A DNA stretch of 64,000 nucleotides from Hyphochytrium catenoides (Eukaryota; Sar; Hyphochytriomycetes; Hyphochytriales; Hyphochytriaceae): contig FLMG01002348.1 of the NCBI GenBank assembly GCA_900088475.1, positions 6,528 through 70,527 of the forward strand, in the 5' to 3' direction. A program made the translations under genes and the position numbers. The notes under the pieces were generated by a model. It was not told the origin of the DNA and searched no databases. It worked only from the letters and a program-made list of their open reading frames with translations. Of this stretch, positions 49,180-59,826 are shown piece by piece (position 1 is the first letter of the stretch; each line of letters opens with the position of its first letter).

Positions 49180-50475
49180 ATGGATCCTGCGCAGGAAACA
49201 ATGTATACGCTCTCTACTGGGCGATCTCTACGCATCGTTGGCTATTCTAAGGACCGCGATGGAGTTATTCATTACCATCTGGAAGTTTCGTATACCCCCG
49301 CAAATGGTAGGTGATACTCTTCCATTGTCGCTAAGCGTCTCTCTTGAAGCCTTTCCGCTTGGCTTCGAAGACTGCATTGTATACGACTCCTCCGTCTCTC
49401 CTACTCTAGCTACCGCATCGTCTCACAGACTAGGGAGAACGTAATGTTCTTCTTTTACGAACAGTTCTCAACAACTCTTCCGAGTCTCTGCCTCTCTCCT
49501 CTCTCTCTCTCTCTCTCTCTCCCCCTCTCTCTCTTTCCTTAAAGGCAGGGATCTTTCGAAGGCGCTTATCTAACCTACCAGTACCGCGTCTTGCTCACTC
49601 CTCTAAGGGCTGCACACACCAAATTTTTTCTCTCCTGGTCCGATAGAACACTTTCTAACTTTTTCTTCCTCATCAGGTGAACCTCGTACCAAGTTCTTAA
49701 TGAAGCGTTTCAATGACTTCAAAATGCTACATTCGTTTATGACGCGCACACTAAAGGAGCACAATGAGTCCCATGGAGAAGATGCCAGGAAGTGCTGCTG
49801 GTGCTGGAACGCTAATCTTCCTCAGCTCCCGGCCTACGATATCCTCTCCCGCTTTAGAAGGTCGGATCCATCTCTCATCAACCATAGAAGAGCTGTCCTG
49901 GAACAAATTCTCGAGGTAAGACAAAGCAAGGCCGACTTGTGGTTAGGCAACAATGAGAGTGATATGTCAACGGGAGTAGATAGGACTCTTCGGATACACG
50001 AGTCTGCGCTGTGTTCTCTAACCCTCTACTTTTTTGCCGTTCGTTGTGCTAGGCTATCGAGGCTTGCTCACTCTTTAGGAGCAGTGACAAGTATTTGCAG
50101 TTCTTGGAGATGGAGTTCTTGTCTAGAGTCCCGGGCTCGCGATATCTGTCTCTTAAGGAACTGAGTGAGAAGGAGGCGCAAGAGAGCCATTCATTACATA
50201 TGAAGATCCTGAGGAAGCCATTTCTCGAGCTCCTTTCTCCCTGGGCGACGCAGGGAGAGGGCACAACGGAGATTGAAACCTTACTCCAGAAGAGGAAGAT
50301 ATGGGCAGAAAGTCCTCCACCTCATCTTCATCCAAACAAAATGTTCAGACCGTCGCTGCAGATGACGAACGATGTCTTTGAAGGAAGAGGGAGAATGTCC
50401 ATTGAGGGCGATGTAGCCAATGAGCGAGACGGGATCATGGACCTACCGCCTCTTGCGAACACTGCCCAGTGCTGA
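49180..50475 (+). CDS. PX-domain protein (sorting-nexin-like)
   Basis: PX domains bind phosphoinositides, usually PI3P, and place proteins on endosomal membranes. Three exons join in phase: 49180-49306, 49677-49915 and 50053-50475 (TGA 50473-50475), giving about 262 residues. The domain runs from RSLRIVGYSKDRDGVIHYHL through TKFLMKRFNDFKMLHSFM (the R[RK][YF]xDF phosphoinositide site) and LPQLPAYDIL (Pro-rich loop) to DPSLINHRRAVLEQILE and LFRSSDKYLQFLEMEFL. The C-terminal 110 residues are charged and no second domain is visible, so a BAR domain is not evident. The first intron contains a CT microsatellite. Its 3' end faces the intronless gene at 50924. Confidence 0.88.
49492..49535 (+). repeat. 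(CT)n microsatellite in intron
   Basis: CT dinucleotide run with a short C interruption inside intron 1 of the PX gene. Confidence 0.9.
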
Positions 50476-50923
50476 GGCTTCTCTTCACATTACTCTTGCG
50501 GCGACTCCGTCTTCTTCGTCACTTTCTCGGAAGAGTTCTCTGTGCTCCTCTTTATCCTCTCTCTCTCTCTGGCTTTCTTAAACGCTGTATCCTGTCTCTC
50601 GCTGTGTCCGTCCAGCTGGACCTGTATCCTTGTCACATTAGAAAGATAATGCTCTGCGGCATTCTTGATGTATCCTAGAAGTAAACGTCTTCGTATCCTT
50701 CTATATTTATTTTTCCCTTCTCCACTAATAAATGTTATACATCCCCTTATAAATACATCCCGCTGTGGAGCCTTATTAACCCCGAACCTAGAGTCTACCT
50801 TCTCTGCATTCACTGATGTTTTCTATGCTAGCCTGTTCCTGGTGTCGCCAAGGCTTGTGTGCATGAAGAAGGGTCCTTCACCCTACTTCAGATTGCTTAT
50901 TAAGCCTCACTTCTACGCCTCTC

Positions 50924-53137
50924 TCATGAGCCTGACCTGCTCTGCGTCAGAAGGTGATAGAGAGATGCCGTCAGTCCTTGTTTCTCTCCAATACTTCGGT
51001 TGGCAACGTCTGCCATAGGGGCCAATGTGGAAAGCAGGTCGGGAGTTAAAGCTAGAAACAACTGCCTGATTGTCTGCTGCACTAACAGACAAGCGTACAG
51101 CTCTCCTTCTTCAATGTACAAGCCCAGTAGCTCCTCCAAATAAGAGACAAAGTGCAGGAAGAAGTTTTCCTTCACGATAGGAAATAGCAGATGTCCGCAA
51201 CAGGGCCACGGGATCTCTTTAAGAAGATTCGTGAGGCAGAAGAGAGAAAGTATACTCCCAACTTTCTCTTTCCCTCCTCTCTTCAACGGCGCTCTGCTGT
51301 TACGCGACGGCGGTACCCATAAAAGGGAGAGAAGAAGATCTAGGGATTGTCGAAGCAGACGGGCTTCCTCCTCGCGTTGGAGGCCTCCTTCCGGCCACAG
51401 AAAGCGCACTCTTCTCGAGAAAAGGAGGAGAAAGCGGTAATAGCCTACCAAGAGCCTGTTGAAAACTCTAGGAGGTGAGAGCTCCATATACTCTCTAAAG
51501 TCAACAAGAAGGGAAGAGAGAGGAAGAGCAATAGAAGCATCAGGGGCGAGAAGTCCACCGCCCTCTTCCACCCCATCGAGCAGAGCCTGTACGTTGAGCT
51601 TCTCCGAGATCACGAATGACGCCTTTTCTACTTTTCTTTTTCTCTTTCCTACAGTCTCTCCCGCCCAGCCATAAGCCCATTCTTCGCTTCCTATCTCAGC
51701 GACAAGGTGTTCAAGAAACCTCGCAGAACACCTTGTAAATGCCTCCACCATAGGGTCTACATCCACAAAAGCCCGAGCTAAGTCAGGGAAAAGATCTGAA
51801 TGTATAGGAGGTTGAGAGCGATCAGCATCCTGTCGCTTTTTTTCCAAAGAAAGCGAAGAATGTAGTTGGCCAAAGCAGAGAATCTGGAGATCCGTAGGCA
51901 AGAGGAGGTTATCGCGATAATCAACCGCAGAAAGCGCTCCTTCAGAGTAAAGATTGCGGCAAACTCTCTCAAACAAAATCGGGCATTCCGAGCGGTACCA
52001 GCACATCAATCTCTTTATGTTCCACCACTCCTGTTCCCTCATCCTTTCCTGTTCATCTCTTCCACTTTGTGCTATTGAACTTAGGAGAGAGAGTAGCCGG
52101 GCTGTTACTCGGGCTTCCAAGTCATCCTGGTGTCGTCGGTCCCCTCCTGGGTTAAGTGAGACTGCTGCCAGCGCTTCCATTTCGTCTTGTAGAGGAACCG
52201 GAGGGCCTGGGGAGAAGGGAACAGGAGAAAGAGCTCCTTCTGCTCTATCTAACAGAAGACGAACGTTCCACTCTCTCAGCTTTGCTCGGGCCCAGCCTTT
52301 GGCTTCCCCAGAAGCTGTCCCTGCTGTTAACTCCTTCAGGAGCCAGAGTACCTGATCGCGCCAGATATGATGAAGGATGAGCGGCTTCGACCTTTTCTCT
52401 CGCTCTCTTCTTGAACCTCTCTTCTCTATGAGCCTTCCCCACTTTGCTATCTCTATTTCATCTTTGAGGTCTCTCCCAGTCTCTACAGGTGGTAGAACGG
52501 CCTTCAGCATGTACTCTAGGATCAGCTCAAAGGGGCGAGGAGAGGCATGATAACCTTCAACAGTGTGAAGAAGGAAGTTAACAAAAACTGACCCGTTCAA
52601 TCGCAGTTTCTCTTCGTCTTCTCGCTTCTTCTCCTTTTCTTTCTCTTCGCCTTCTTCCCTATCGTCTGTCATTCCGCCTTCTGATGGCGAGAGGAGAAGG
52701 GCACACAAAACCAGCTTTTGGCGAGGACAGAGGCCTAAAACTTGGTTCCCCACGGTATCAGCTTCAGAGAGGAGGAGAGGAAGAGGGGAGTAGAGAGAAA
52801 GAGAGCTAAACTCGGAAAGGAGAGAGGTCGGCAGGACAGGGAGCAGAATGGGTCTGCGTATAGGCTCCATGGACTCAAGCTCTTCCACGACATCGGGGTC
52901 AGCAGTGCAGTGAGAAGAAAGAGGTATGAAGGACATGTCAGAGAGGGATGGAGATGAAAAAGAGGAAGAGAATGACGCTGCTGAAGAAGAAGCTGCTGAA
53001 GAAGATGATGGAGAAGAGGCAGGTCGGCCAAACGGTAGAATGCCATGACTGCACGTGGCTACATCCATGAGAAGTTCCTGCACCAGCTGCAGATACTGCG
53101 GACTTCGCAACCCCATCCCTTGACGCTCGTCCATCTC
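50924..53137 (-). CDS. Intronless 737-codon gene, function unknown
   Basis: One uninterrupted reading frame from ATG 53137-53135 (MDERQGMGLRSPQYLQLVQE) to the stop at 50924. It extends seven codons further upstream without an ATG, so a 5' exon is possible. No recognised motif. Visible features are a Ser/Ala-rich low-complexity run near residues 40-70, a Lys/Glu-rich charged run near 175-200 (EEGEEKEKEKKREDEEK), and many Leu-rich helical segments (SVFVNFLLHTVEGY, PFELILEYMLKAVL, VRFLWPEGG, LLRQSLDLLLSLLWV, LLVQQTIRQLFLAL). This suggests an alpha-helical repeat (HEAT-like) protein. Absence of introns over 2.2 kb is unusual for this window. A large complex subunit such as an Integrator-type scaffold is possible, but I cannot support any family. 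Confidence 0.75.
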   Translation of the reverse strand, partial: EMDERQGMGLRSPQYLQLVQELLMDVATCSHGILPFGRPASSPSSSSAASSSAASFSSSFSSPSLSDMSFIPLSSHCTADPDVVEELESMEPIRRPILLPVLPTSLLSEFSSLSLYSPLPLLLSEADTVGNQVLGLCPRQKLVLCALLLSPSEGGMTDDREEGEEKEKEKKREDEEKLRLNGSVFVNFLLHTVEGYHASPRPFELILEYMLKAVLPPVETGRDLKDEIEIAKWGRLIEKRGSRREREKRSKPLILHHIWRDQVLWLLKELTAGTASGEAKGWARAKLREWNVRLLLDRAEGALSPVPFSPGPPVPLQDEMEALAAVSLNPGGDRRHQDDLEARVTARLLSLLSSIAQSGRDEQERMREQEWWNIKRLMCWYRSECPILFERVCRNLYSEGALSAVDYRDNLLLPTDLQILCFGQLHSSLSLEKKRQDADRSQPPIHSDLFPDLARAFVDVDPMVEAFTRCSARFLEHLVAEIGSEEWAYGWAGETVGKRKRKVEKASFVISEKLNVQALLDGVEEGGGLLAPDASIALPLSSLLVDFREYMELSPPRVFNRLLVGYYRFLLLFSRRVRFLWPEGGLQREEEARLLRQSLDLLLSLLWVPPSRNSRAPLKRGGKEKVGSILSLFCLTNLLKEIPWPCCGHLLFPIVKENFFLHFVSYLEELLGLYIEEGELYACLLVQQTIRQLFLALTPDLLSTLAPMADVANRSIGEKQGLTASLYHLLTQSRSGS

Positions 53138-54011
53138 AAAGAGTAACACCCGAGACACTCAGTAATTCTTCTCTGCGCAGCAAACGTATCAAATCCCAAC
53201 GTCAGTCCTTCTTTCACCCATCCCTAAACTTTCTTTCGCTACCTCGTCAGACCCGTATGTGTCGGCTTAGACTTTTATGGTACACCAGTCCAACAACGAG
53301 AGACGCTGCCTCCATCAGCGATTGAAGTGGGCCAGGCATTAGTAGTAGCGGCAACTTCATAGCCCCGCCCTAGCACTTCAGTGTCAAGACAAGCCCAAGT
53401 CAAGTCCCCGAGAACTCTGTCTCTGCTTCTGCTAGGATTGAAGCTCCGATAACACTCGTTGAAAGCTCCACCAAAGGGCTGATGAGGTTCTGATCCTTCC
53501 TCCTGGAGGACGTCTGATTTGACTCTGTCTCGATGGCATAAATGTCTTTTTTAGCGTTTTGCACTATGTCTTACAACAAATTCGCCCTCTCTTCCCCGTT
53601 GAACGTTCTTCTGGTCTCTTCCTTAGGAATGTGCGCTATCTCGGTACAGTCATTTAACCTGCGCGTCTCTGTCTTTACTTTGGCTCTGTCTCGAACTTGG
53701 TGGCACTCTATCTCTTCAAGTAGACTCTTCGAGAAAGTGTTTAGCTTCTTTCACTCTTCAGGATCCTGGCCGTTAGCGGTCGGGACTGTAACAAACACAA
53801 TCACAGAGAAGAGGCAGACGAATCTTTTGTCTCTGTGAGCCGGCCCCGCGCCCCGCCCCATGTCTTCTCCAGTTCTTGCTGCTCTCTCTCTCTCTCTGTC
53901 TCGCACTCTTTCTCTTTCTCTCTCTCTCTTTCTTTCTCTCTTCCTCACTCTCTCTCTCTTCCCGGTCTCTTTCTCCTTTATTTTATTCCCCTCCGTTTCC
54001 CTCTTCCTCCT

Positions 54012-54042
<31 letters not shown>

Positions 54043-54326
54043 CTCTCTCTCTCTCTCACGCTCTAGCTTTCAGGTCATTTCTACCTCTAGAGCACTCTGT
54101 CTTTGTAGCTGGGATGTGATGAGCGAGAGAGAAGACAGACAGAGACTTCCCACATTAACTTGATGCAGGAAGACACAACGCAATCGATCAGCAAGTGACC
54201 AACTGGCCGACAACAAACAGGAGCAAGAGGCAAACTTATTGAACTCTTCCGCGCAAAGCGAGAGAGACAGAAGAAAAAACGAGTGACCAAGCGAGGAAAG
54301 AAAGAAGGAAGAGACAGCGGAGCACA
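53138..54326. other. Divergent intergenic region with long CT repeat
   Basis: About 1.2 kb between the divergent starts at 53137 (minus) and 54327 (plus), presumably shared promoter sequence. It contains the pyrimidine tract described separately. No gene was seen. Confidence 0.5.
53881..54060 (+). repeat. Long imperfect (CT)n tract
   Basis: About 180 bp composed almost entirely of C and T with repeated CTCTCT cores. It is the longest such tract in the window and starts about 270 bp upstream of the ubiquitin-like gene's ATG. It accounts for spurious Ser/Leu frames on plus and Arg/Glu frames on minus. Confidence 0.9.
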
Positions 54327-57300
54327 ATGAAGATTGTCATCAGATCAAGCGATGTAAGGATTATGAGCCAAGCAAGAAAGTGATAGCCTTTGACGCATTC
54401 TCCTTCTACTTCACTGTGGCAGTCTCTCTCTTCTGGGCGTGGTCTCTTGACCTTGTATGACTGCTAACAAAACTTTCTCTCTCTTTAGGACAACGCCATT
54501 CCTTTGGAAGTGCAACCGACCGATTCTGTGGCGCTGACAAAGGTTCACGAAGCGCCAGGCGCCTTTGATCTCTGCTCCTTCTCTATGTCACGCCAACGCG
54601 CACTTGCTCCTCTTGCTTGAAATCGATTACCTACCTTGCCCTCTCCCGAGTTCCAAACTTCAGAGTCCCTCTTAGATGCTCTGCCCGTCTACGTTATCGT
54701 GTCTCCTCTCTGCCACTTCTCATCCTTCCTAAGCCTCTATCCCTTCTGTCATTCACATGCAAATATAGGCTCATTACGTGGATAAGGTCCATGAGACCTC
54801 GCGTCGTGAGCTGAACTATGTCGTTCTGGTTCACAATGGGAAGATGATGGACGATGGGAAACAGCTGCGGGACTATCATATCCAAGATGGAGCAACGCTT
54901 CTTGACATAGAGGTGGGGGCTCTTCTCTAGCTGCATCCTTGGACCTGTCTCTCTTTCCGAATCCTTCTTCCTTTCATTCTGGTGGGCTACTTTGACAATA
55001 TCCACACTCAATCGTTCTTTCCTAGCTTTGCCTCGGCTTTATTGCTTGCACTCCTCTTGGGCATTAGTTCTTCGATACTCTTCTCCGCTGTTAATTGTCC
55101 TCTTGGCCTTCGCTAAGAGAAACGAACCCAACCCCTTCTTGAGCTTTAGACCTCTCTTTGCGCCTTCTACATTCTTCTTGTTCTTTAACCATTTGTATGT
55201 CCTCTTGCAGCCCAGTGCACGCCCATATGGCCATGTAGACTATCACAAGCTAGCAGCTGAGATCGAAAGCTCTTTAAAGGCAATGGAGGAGCAGGAGAAC
55301 TGGGATAGGATGAGGACAGGTACCTTAGCATGGTGAACTTTGATTACATCAAGCTTCCTGTTCTGCTGCACTCTTCTGCGCCTCTCGTCGCTCCCACGTC
55401 GAGCTCTGTCCAGTGTAGCTGACAGAGACTCCTCCCTTCTTAGAGAACGTGTGGGCTGCAGATAAAGGTAATTTTCGCGATAAAAGAAGCATGCTTGCAA
55501 GCCGAGGACTGAGAACTGTGAATTATGTGTGCACCCTAAAGAGCTCGACATAAGCGTCTTTCCTTTCCCTCAATAATCTTCTTATCCAACTAGTACCTGT
55601 TCTCTCTCTTCTGGGTTCTCCTTTCTGTGTAGAGGGCCATCTCCACGATTTGAGACAGGAGAGCAGTGACCCTCATGGTGGGCAGCTGATCAAATTGATG
55701 GCGATGAGGTCACCGCCGCCCGGCACTGGTAGGTCATCGGAGTTGTCCCATTCTTTTCTCCCCTGCCGAGGATGTTCCTCGTTCTATTAGCGCTGTTTCA
55801 CCCTTGCTTTTGAACTAGATGTGCGCTTTAGGTTCTTTGCGGTACAATCACTGCTCGTTCTCTCCAAATAGGTGTCTTCCCTTTTCCCACATCTTCTCTC
55901 CTACTCCCTGTGTCATCCCTAAGTCATCGCTTGGCCTTTCCGCAGACCTTCCGCACCACGGCAGACGTTTTCATAGCCACTATTCAATCCGTGTGGGCAC
56001 CTGCATCTTCAACGTTCTACCCAGGTAAGGGCCTCTTCGGATCCCTCCCATACTTCCTATCTCTTCGTCAGTGGCTCAATGGATGACTTAGGATGGAAGG
56101 GCGATGGAATGGGGAGATGATCACTGTGCCAAACCTGGATGAGGAAGTGCGTGTGTGCTCCGCCGAACTTATCTTCAACGAGCAACAGGGTAAGATAAAG
56201 CTTCTTGAATGTCTCGTCTCCTCTTTATTTATCCTTACTAGCCTGGCCAAGTTTGGTCCTATCTCGCTGTCGTTACGCTCTCTTCAATAGCTTTTCCACT
56301 GGCTCCTTGCTTCCGTGGTTTTCCTTCAAGACCCCAAATAATCTTATTTTTGCCATACAGGTGGGTGGATCTCTAGGCAGACTAGGACAGTCCACTCCGG
56401 CCTTACATCTACTCACGTAAGTATAGTCTTCGCCAATCATCAAGAGGGAGCACGGGGTAGGAGAAAGATGTGTGTCGGCAGATTGATTTTGGAAGCGAGA
56501 GAAAGGAGATAAGATGCAATGAATGACTAAAATACGTAAGCACTGATCGCCATTTGTCTTACGATATATGTCTCAGTACTACTGGATGCGGCCGATCGCT
56601 AACGGCCTCGTGCGGGTGGACACTGATGACCCCGCGTTGATGGGATGCGACATACGGCTTGAGGAACAAGGAAACCATGTTCTCTCGATGGTCGCCATCT
56701 CTAGGAAGACTGGTAAGGGCCAGATTCCCTTGTTCCGGATGGGTCGTAACCCTNNNNNNNNNNNNNNNNNNNNNNNNNNNNNNNNNNNNNNNNNNNNNNN
56801 NNNNNNNNNNNNNTTGCTTCCGTGTGAGTTATGCCTTTGTCTGCCGTTTTGGTTCCTGCCGCAATGGACGTAGTTCCTCCCACTCTCCCGTGCCCTATGT
56901 TGATGACACCCCTGCGGCTTTTGCCCCTGCTATCTCGCTTGCTTCCTAATCATCCAGGCAAGCCTATATCCGTGGAGACCACCACTTGGATAGGTAACAA
57001 CAGGCTAAGGACTATCCAGGTACATCTCTCTGTGGAGTGCCACATAACCTCCAGTTTGCCTCACCATTGGTCGCCTTCGCATGTCCGTACAGACTTTCAC
57101 CGAGAATGGAGAGAACAAGCGCGTTTATGTCTTAAGCGAGAAGAGGTCTGACTGAACTACCATCTTTTGCTTTATCTTAGCTCTGCTTTGCTTCTTCGGC
57201 CTCTGTTCTGCCTTCCTTCTGTCCTTGCTCTCACTGTATCGTTTGTAATCATGATTGCCTTGTCATCCTACATTCGCGCCTCCTTCAGCTTACTAAATCA

Positions 57301-57384
57301 ACGTTGTGCAGGGTGGTGGATACTGTCTCTGGAGCAGTGACGCCTTATCAACAAGGAGCTCATGATGAATTTGAAAATGAGTAA
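54327..57384 (+). CDS. Ubiquitin-like domain fused to an uncharacterised C-terminal domain
   Basis: Exons: 54327-54353, 54489-54542, 54769-54912, 55211-55319, 55633-55728, 55946-56024, 56092-56189, 56361-56416, 56577-56712, 56958-57019, 57093-57145 and 57312-57384 (TAA). All phases agree, giving about 330 residues. Residues 1-75 look ubiquitin-like: MKIVIRSSDDNAIPLEV, LNYVVLVHNGKMMDDGKQL and RDYHIQDGATLLDIE correspond to the KxxI...RLIFAGKQLED...L.DYNI...TLHL pattern. A helical, charged middle follows (YHKLAAEIESSLKAMEEQEN). The C-terminal domain (RFHSHYSIRVGTCIFN, GRWNGEMITVPNLDEEVRVC, TSTHYYWMRPIANGLVRVDT, ISVETTTWIGNNRLRTIQ) is rich in beta strands and might be lipocalin-like, but I do not recognise the family. 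There is no C-terminal Gly-Gly, so the domain is not a conjugatable modifier. An assembly gap lies in intron 9. Confidence 0.85.
56754..56813. other. Assembly gap (60 N)
   Basis: Run of 60 N. Flanking exons (56577-56712 and 56958-57019) join in phase, so the gap most likely lies wholly in an intron and its true length is unknown. Confidence 0.95.
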
Positions 57385-57858
57385 AGGGCTTAGAGGGTAA
57401 CCGAAGGAAGCAGCAGCAGATAGCGAAGAGTAAACCTAGTTCCGGTGAGCCACAAGCGTTAGAAAATCAAGAGGGCTTCCTAGGTTAACTAGAACTGCAA
57501 GTAAATCCAGTGACATAATATGTGGACACGATAGCAGAACATCCTTCATGTACAGTTCTTTCCCTGGTCGGCATCCGTTTCCTTACCCGTAGCTTCTTGC
57601 CCTTTCCCTTAAGAGTTATTCCTCTTTCCATCGATGCTTGGTCCCTCGGTCTTTGCCCTACTCTGTCCGCCTCGAAGGGTGCAGCTACATAGCTCCGTGC
57701 TGCACAGCAAATAACAGCGCATCCTTCACCGTTCAATACATCTGGAAAAAGCCTAACCTTTCTCCAGACAATGCTTCTTATCTTTACAAAGGAGAGATTA
57801 GTCCCCCCCCCTTCAGCTAGTAGTCCATGTGTGGTATGCTTCTCTTCTGTCCACTCAG
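57385..57858. other. No gene assigned
   Basis: Stretch after the ubiquitin-like gene. Open frames exist on both strands near 57600-57800, but none could be chained or recognised. Confidence 0.4.
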
Positions 57859-58118
57859 CTCAAGAAGGATCCCGGCAGTTTTCTGGAGGATGATACATTT
57901 TGTTGGCCTGAAGGTCAAGTCTTCCCTCATGGCATTCCACCACACCGTTCAGTAGGCTATGAGGTAAACCAATAAAGATAATGATCCGCACGCAACCACA
58001 TACTGTTTAATATCGCCCGCTAATCTCCGCTCATCACCTCTATCCTGGGGTAGGCCGAGTACGGAATAGCGTCTAAAATCTCCTAACTATCTGCTCTCTC
58101 CAACAGGCAGAACGTTGA
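57859..58118 (+). CDS. Isolated exon-like sequence, unidentified
   Basis: A 105-base open stretch at 57859-57963, preceded by CCACTCAG and followed by GTAAAC, reads LKKDPGSFLEDDTFCWPEGQ... and ends GIPPHRSVGYE. A phase-compatible short last exon could start at 58107 and stop at 58118. Upstream exons were not found. It could be a small gene, an alternative 3' end of the ubiquitin-like gene (phase disfavours this) or a gene relic. Confidence 0.3.
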
Positions 58119-58500
58119 GGAATCGTTAATTAGCCTACCTCACTCAGCATAGTCTGTTCGACATTCTGTTCGACAAGGCACCCGGTGCTAAACAAGCAAC
58201 TGGCTAAGCAAGCTTGGACTTCCCTACCAGCCTCTTATCTAAAATGTGGCTAGAAGACATAGTGTCCGCAGGAAACTATTTTATAAAAGTCGATGGTTTA
58301 GCTGTGAGCTCTGGAGCACTACCGCTGCTAACCGGTTCATAGTCTGATCTGATCAGGGAGGCAGTGCGCTCGCCGCTCTCGCTGATTTTAGTGTCTCTAA
58401 GAGAAGTGGCGAAGTGCAGCCGCTAGAGACAGCGCAGCTACAGAATAAATATCTAACAAAAATAAAAGAAGAAGGTGGAATCATCTAGGAATAAGAGGCT
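58119..58500. other. Intergenic, nothing seen
   Basis: About 380 bp before the stop of the minus-strand gene at 58501; no supported feature. Confidence 0.45.
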
Positions 58501-59826
58501 CTATAGCTCGATCACTGTGACGTCCTGTGAGTCCACGCAGATCCCATAGGTGGGGCCTTCATACATAGAGGGATCCTCATCCTCGTCTGCTTCCGGGACC
58601 TCATAGTCAAATAGCGTTGAAGCACTAGGAATGAGAACTTTCCTATTGCCTTCGGTGCCCTCTTCATCAGTGAAAGGGAAGGGAATAATCTCGATGGGTA
58701 TCGCAGGCATTATGTTGAACGGGGAGTTGTTGGCTGACGACCCCACAGACACCGTGTCAGCTGCAGAAAGATCGCTTCCACTGACTCGCTCGGTGAGGCC
58801 ACTCGACCGCTCAGTTGTTCCACTCGAACGTTGCGTGATGCCACTTGATCGCGTCGTGCCACTGTATCTCTCCCCAACATTCAGTCTTTCTCCCGCACTC
58901 AGTCTTTCTCGCGCTCTAGCAAGCTTCTCTCGGATTCCAGCTGTGTTACTCGTAGCTTCCACTTTTGATAGACGACCTAACGTCATCCTAATCCCTCCAG
59001 ACCTCCGTAGAGTTCTTGATTCTCTAAGCGAAGTCGGAGATATCTGGAACATATCTGAAGGTTGCTTCATGCCTTGTGGAGAGTTTTCCCTGCTTCTCAT
59101 TTCCTCGTCCCAAGTCATGAATTCCCCTTCGTCGCGCTGTTGGTTGCCCAGCTCTCTGTTGAGTTCTAGTTCATGCTCATCTGGTATTCCTGCATTGGCT
59201 GAGAGCTTCAGTCGCAAATTTCTGGCCTTCAATAGAAGTTCATCTCGCTCCCATGACTTGAACTCCGCGCCCACATCCATGGCCATCACATCAGCCATTC
59301 CGCCTGCGGACCGAACCACTCTGTTGTGTAGTGCAGGAGCTCTGTATAGGTTGCGATTAGGTATTTATAGTAGAGATCGGACACGGCTGTGTCTGCTTTC
59401 TGAAGATAATGGAGGCGCAGCAAGCTTGCCCGACGGCGCGCTACACCTTCCAGATGTTAATTGTATTGAGCAAGTGATAGAGCTTCCATAATAGCCAAAG
59501 GACAAAGGTCCCTTCCGTCTTTCCATCGCGGCCTCGCTGTCAACAGCGGCTCTCTGAGCGACATACAGAGATATATTAACTGAGGATTGAGAGGGCGGAC
59601 AGGGAAAGACAGAGTGTGGAATAAGGAAGTCAGAGTCACCACGAGATAGGAAGGAGGCCGAGAGGTCATTTGAACCAGAGCATGAAAAGGATGTACGTAT
59701 AACCTTGTATTTGGTTCCAATAGAGAAGGCAAGGGCCCCAGCAGCTGCGAATGAGAGTTTACAAGAAAAATTGATGGGAATCCGGAAAGAGATCGTGCCT
59801 GTCTGTTTCACCCCCTCACAGTCCAT
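58501..59826 (-). CDS. Unidentified protein with SSG-T-R repeats
   Basis: Three exons join in phase: 59826-59704 (MDCEGVKQTGTISFRIPINF...), 59553-59447 (MERRKGPLSFGYYGSSITCS) and 59320-58501, with the stop at 58501; about 350 residues. Exon 1 ends in a hydrophobic run (LSFAAAGALAFSIG) that could be a membrane segment. Exon 3 has a charged helical region (FKSWERDELLLKARNLRLKL). A short imperfect repeat follows in which Ser-Ser-Gly-x-Thr-x-Arg recurs (RSSGITQ, RSSGTTE, RSSGLTE, RVSGSD). The C-terminus is acidic (EVPEADEDEDPSMYEG). No family was recognised. The plus strand over exon 3 is also open for 286 codons. The minus frame is preferred for its phase-consistent upstream exons, ATG and acidic tail. 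Confidence 0.65.

Noticed and set aside
51231-52380. Plus-strand frames inside the 737-codon gene
   Set aside because: They are short antisense shadows of one long uninterrupted minus-strand frame.
53751-54163. Ser/Leu-rich plus frames and an Arg/Glu-rich minus frame
   Set aside because: These also come from the long CT tract; no splice or start context supports coding.
58631-59491. 286-codon plus-strand open frame
   Set aside because: It is antisense to the exon at 58501-59320. The minus strand has phase-matched upstream exons, an ATG and an acidic tail, so the plus frame is most likely a shadow.
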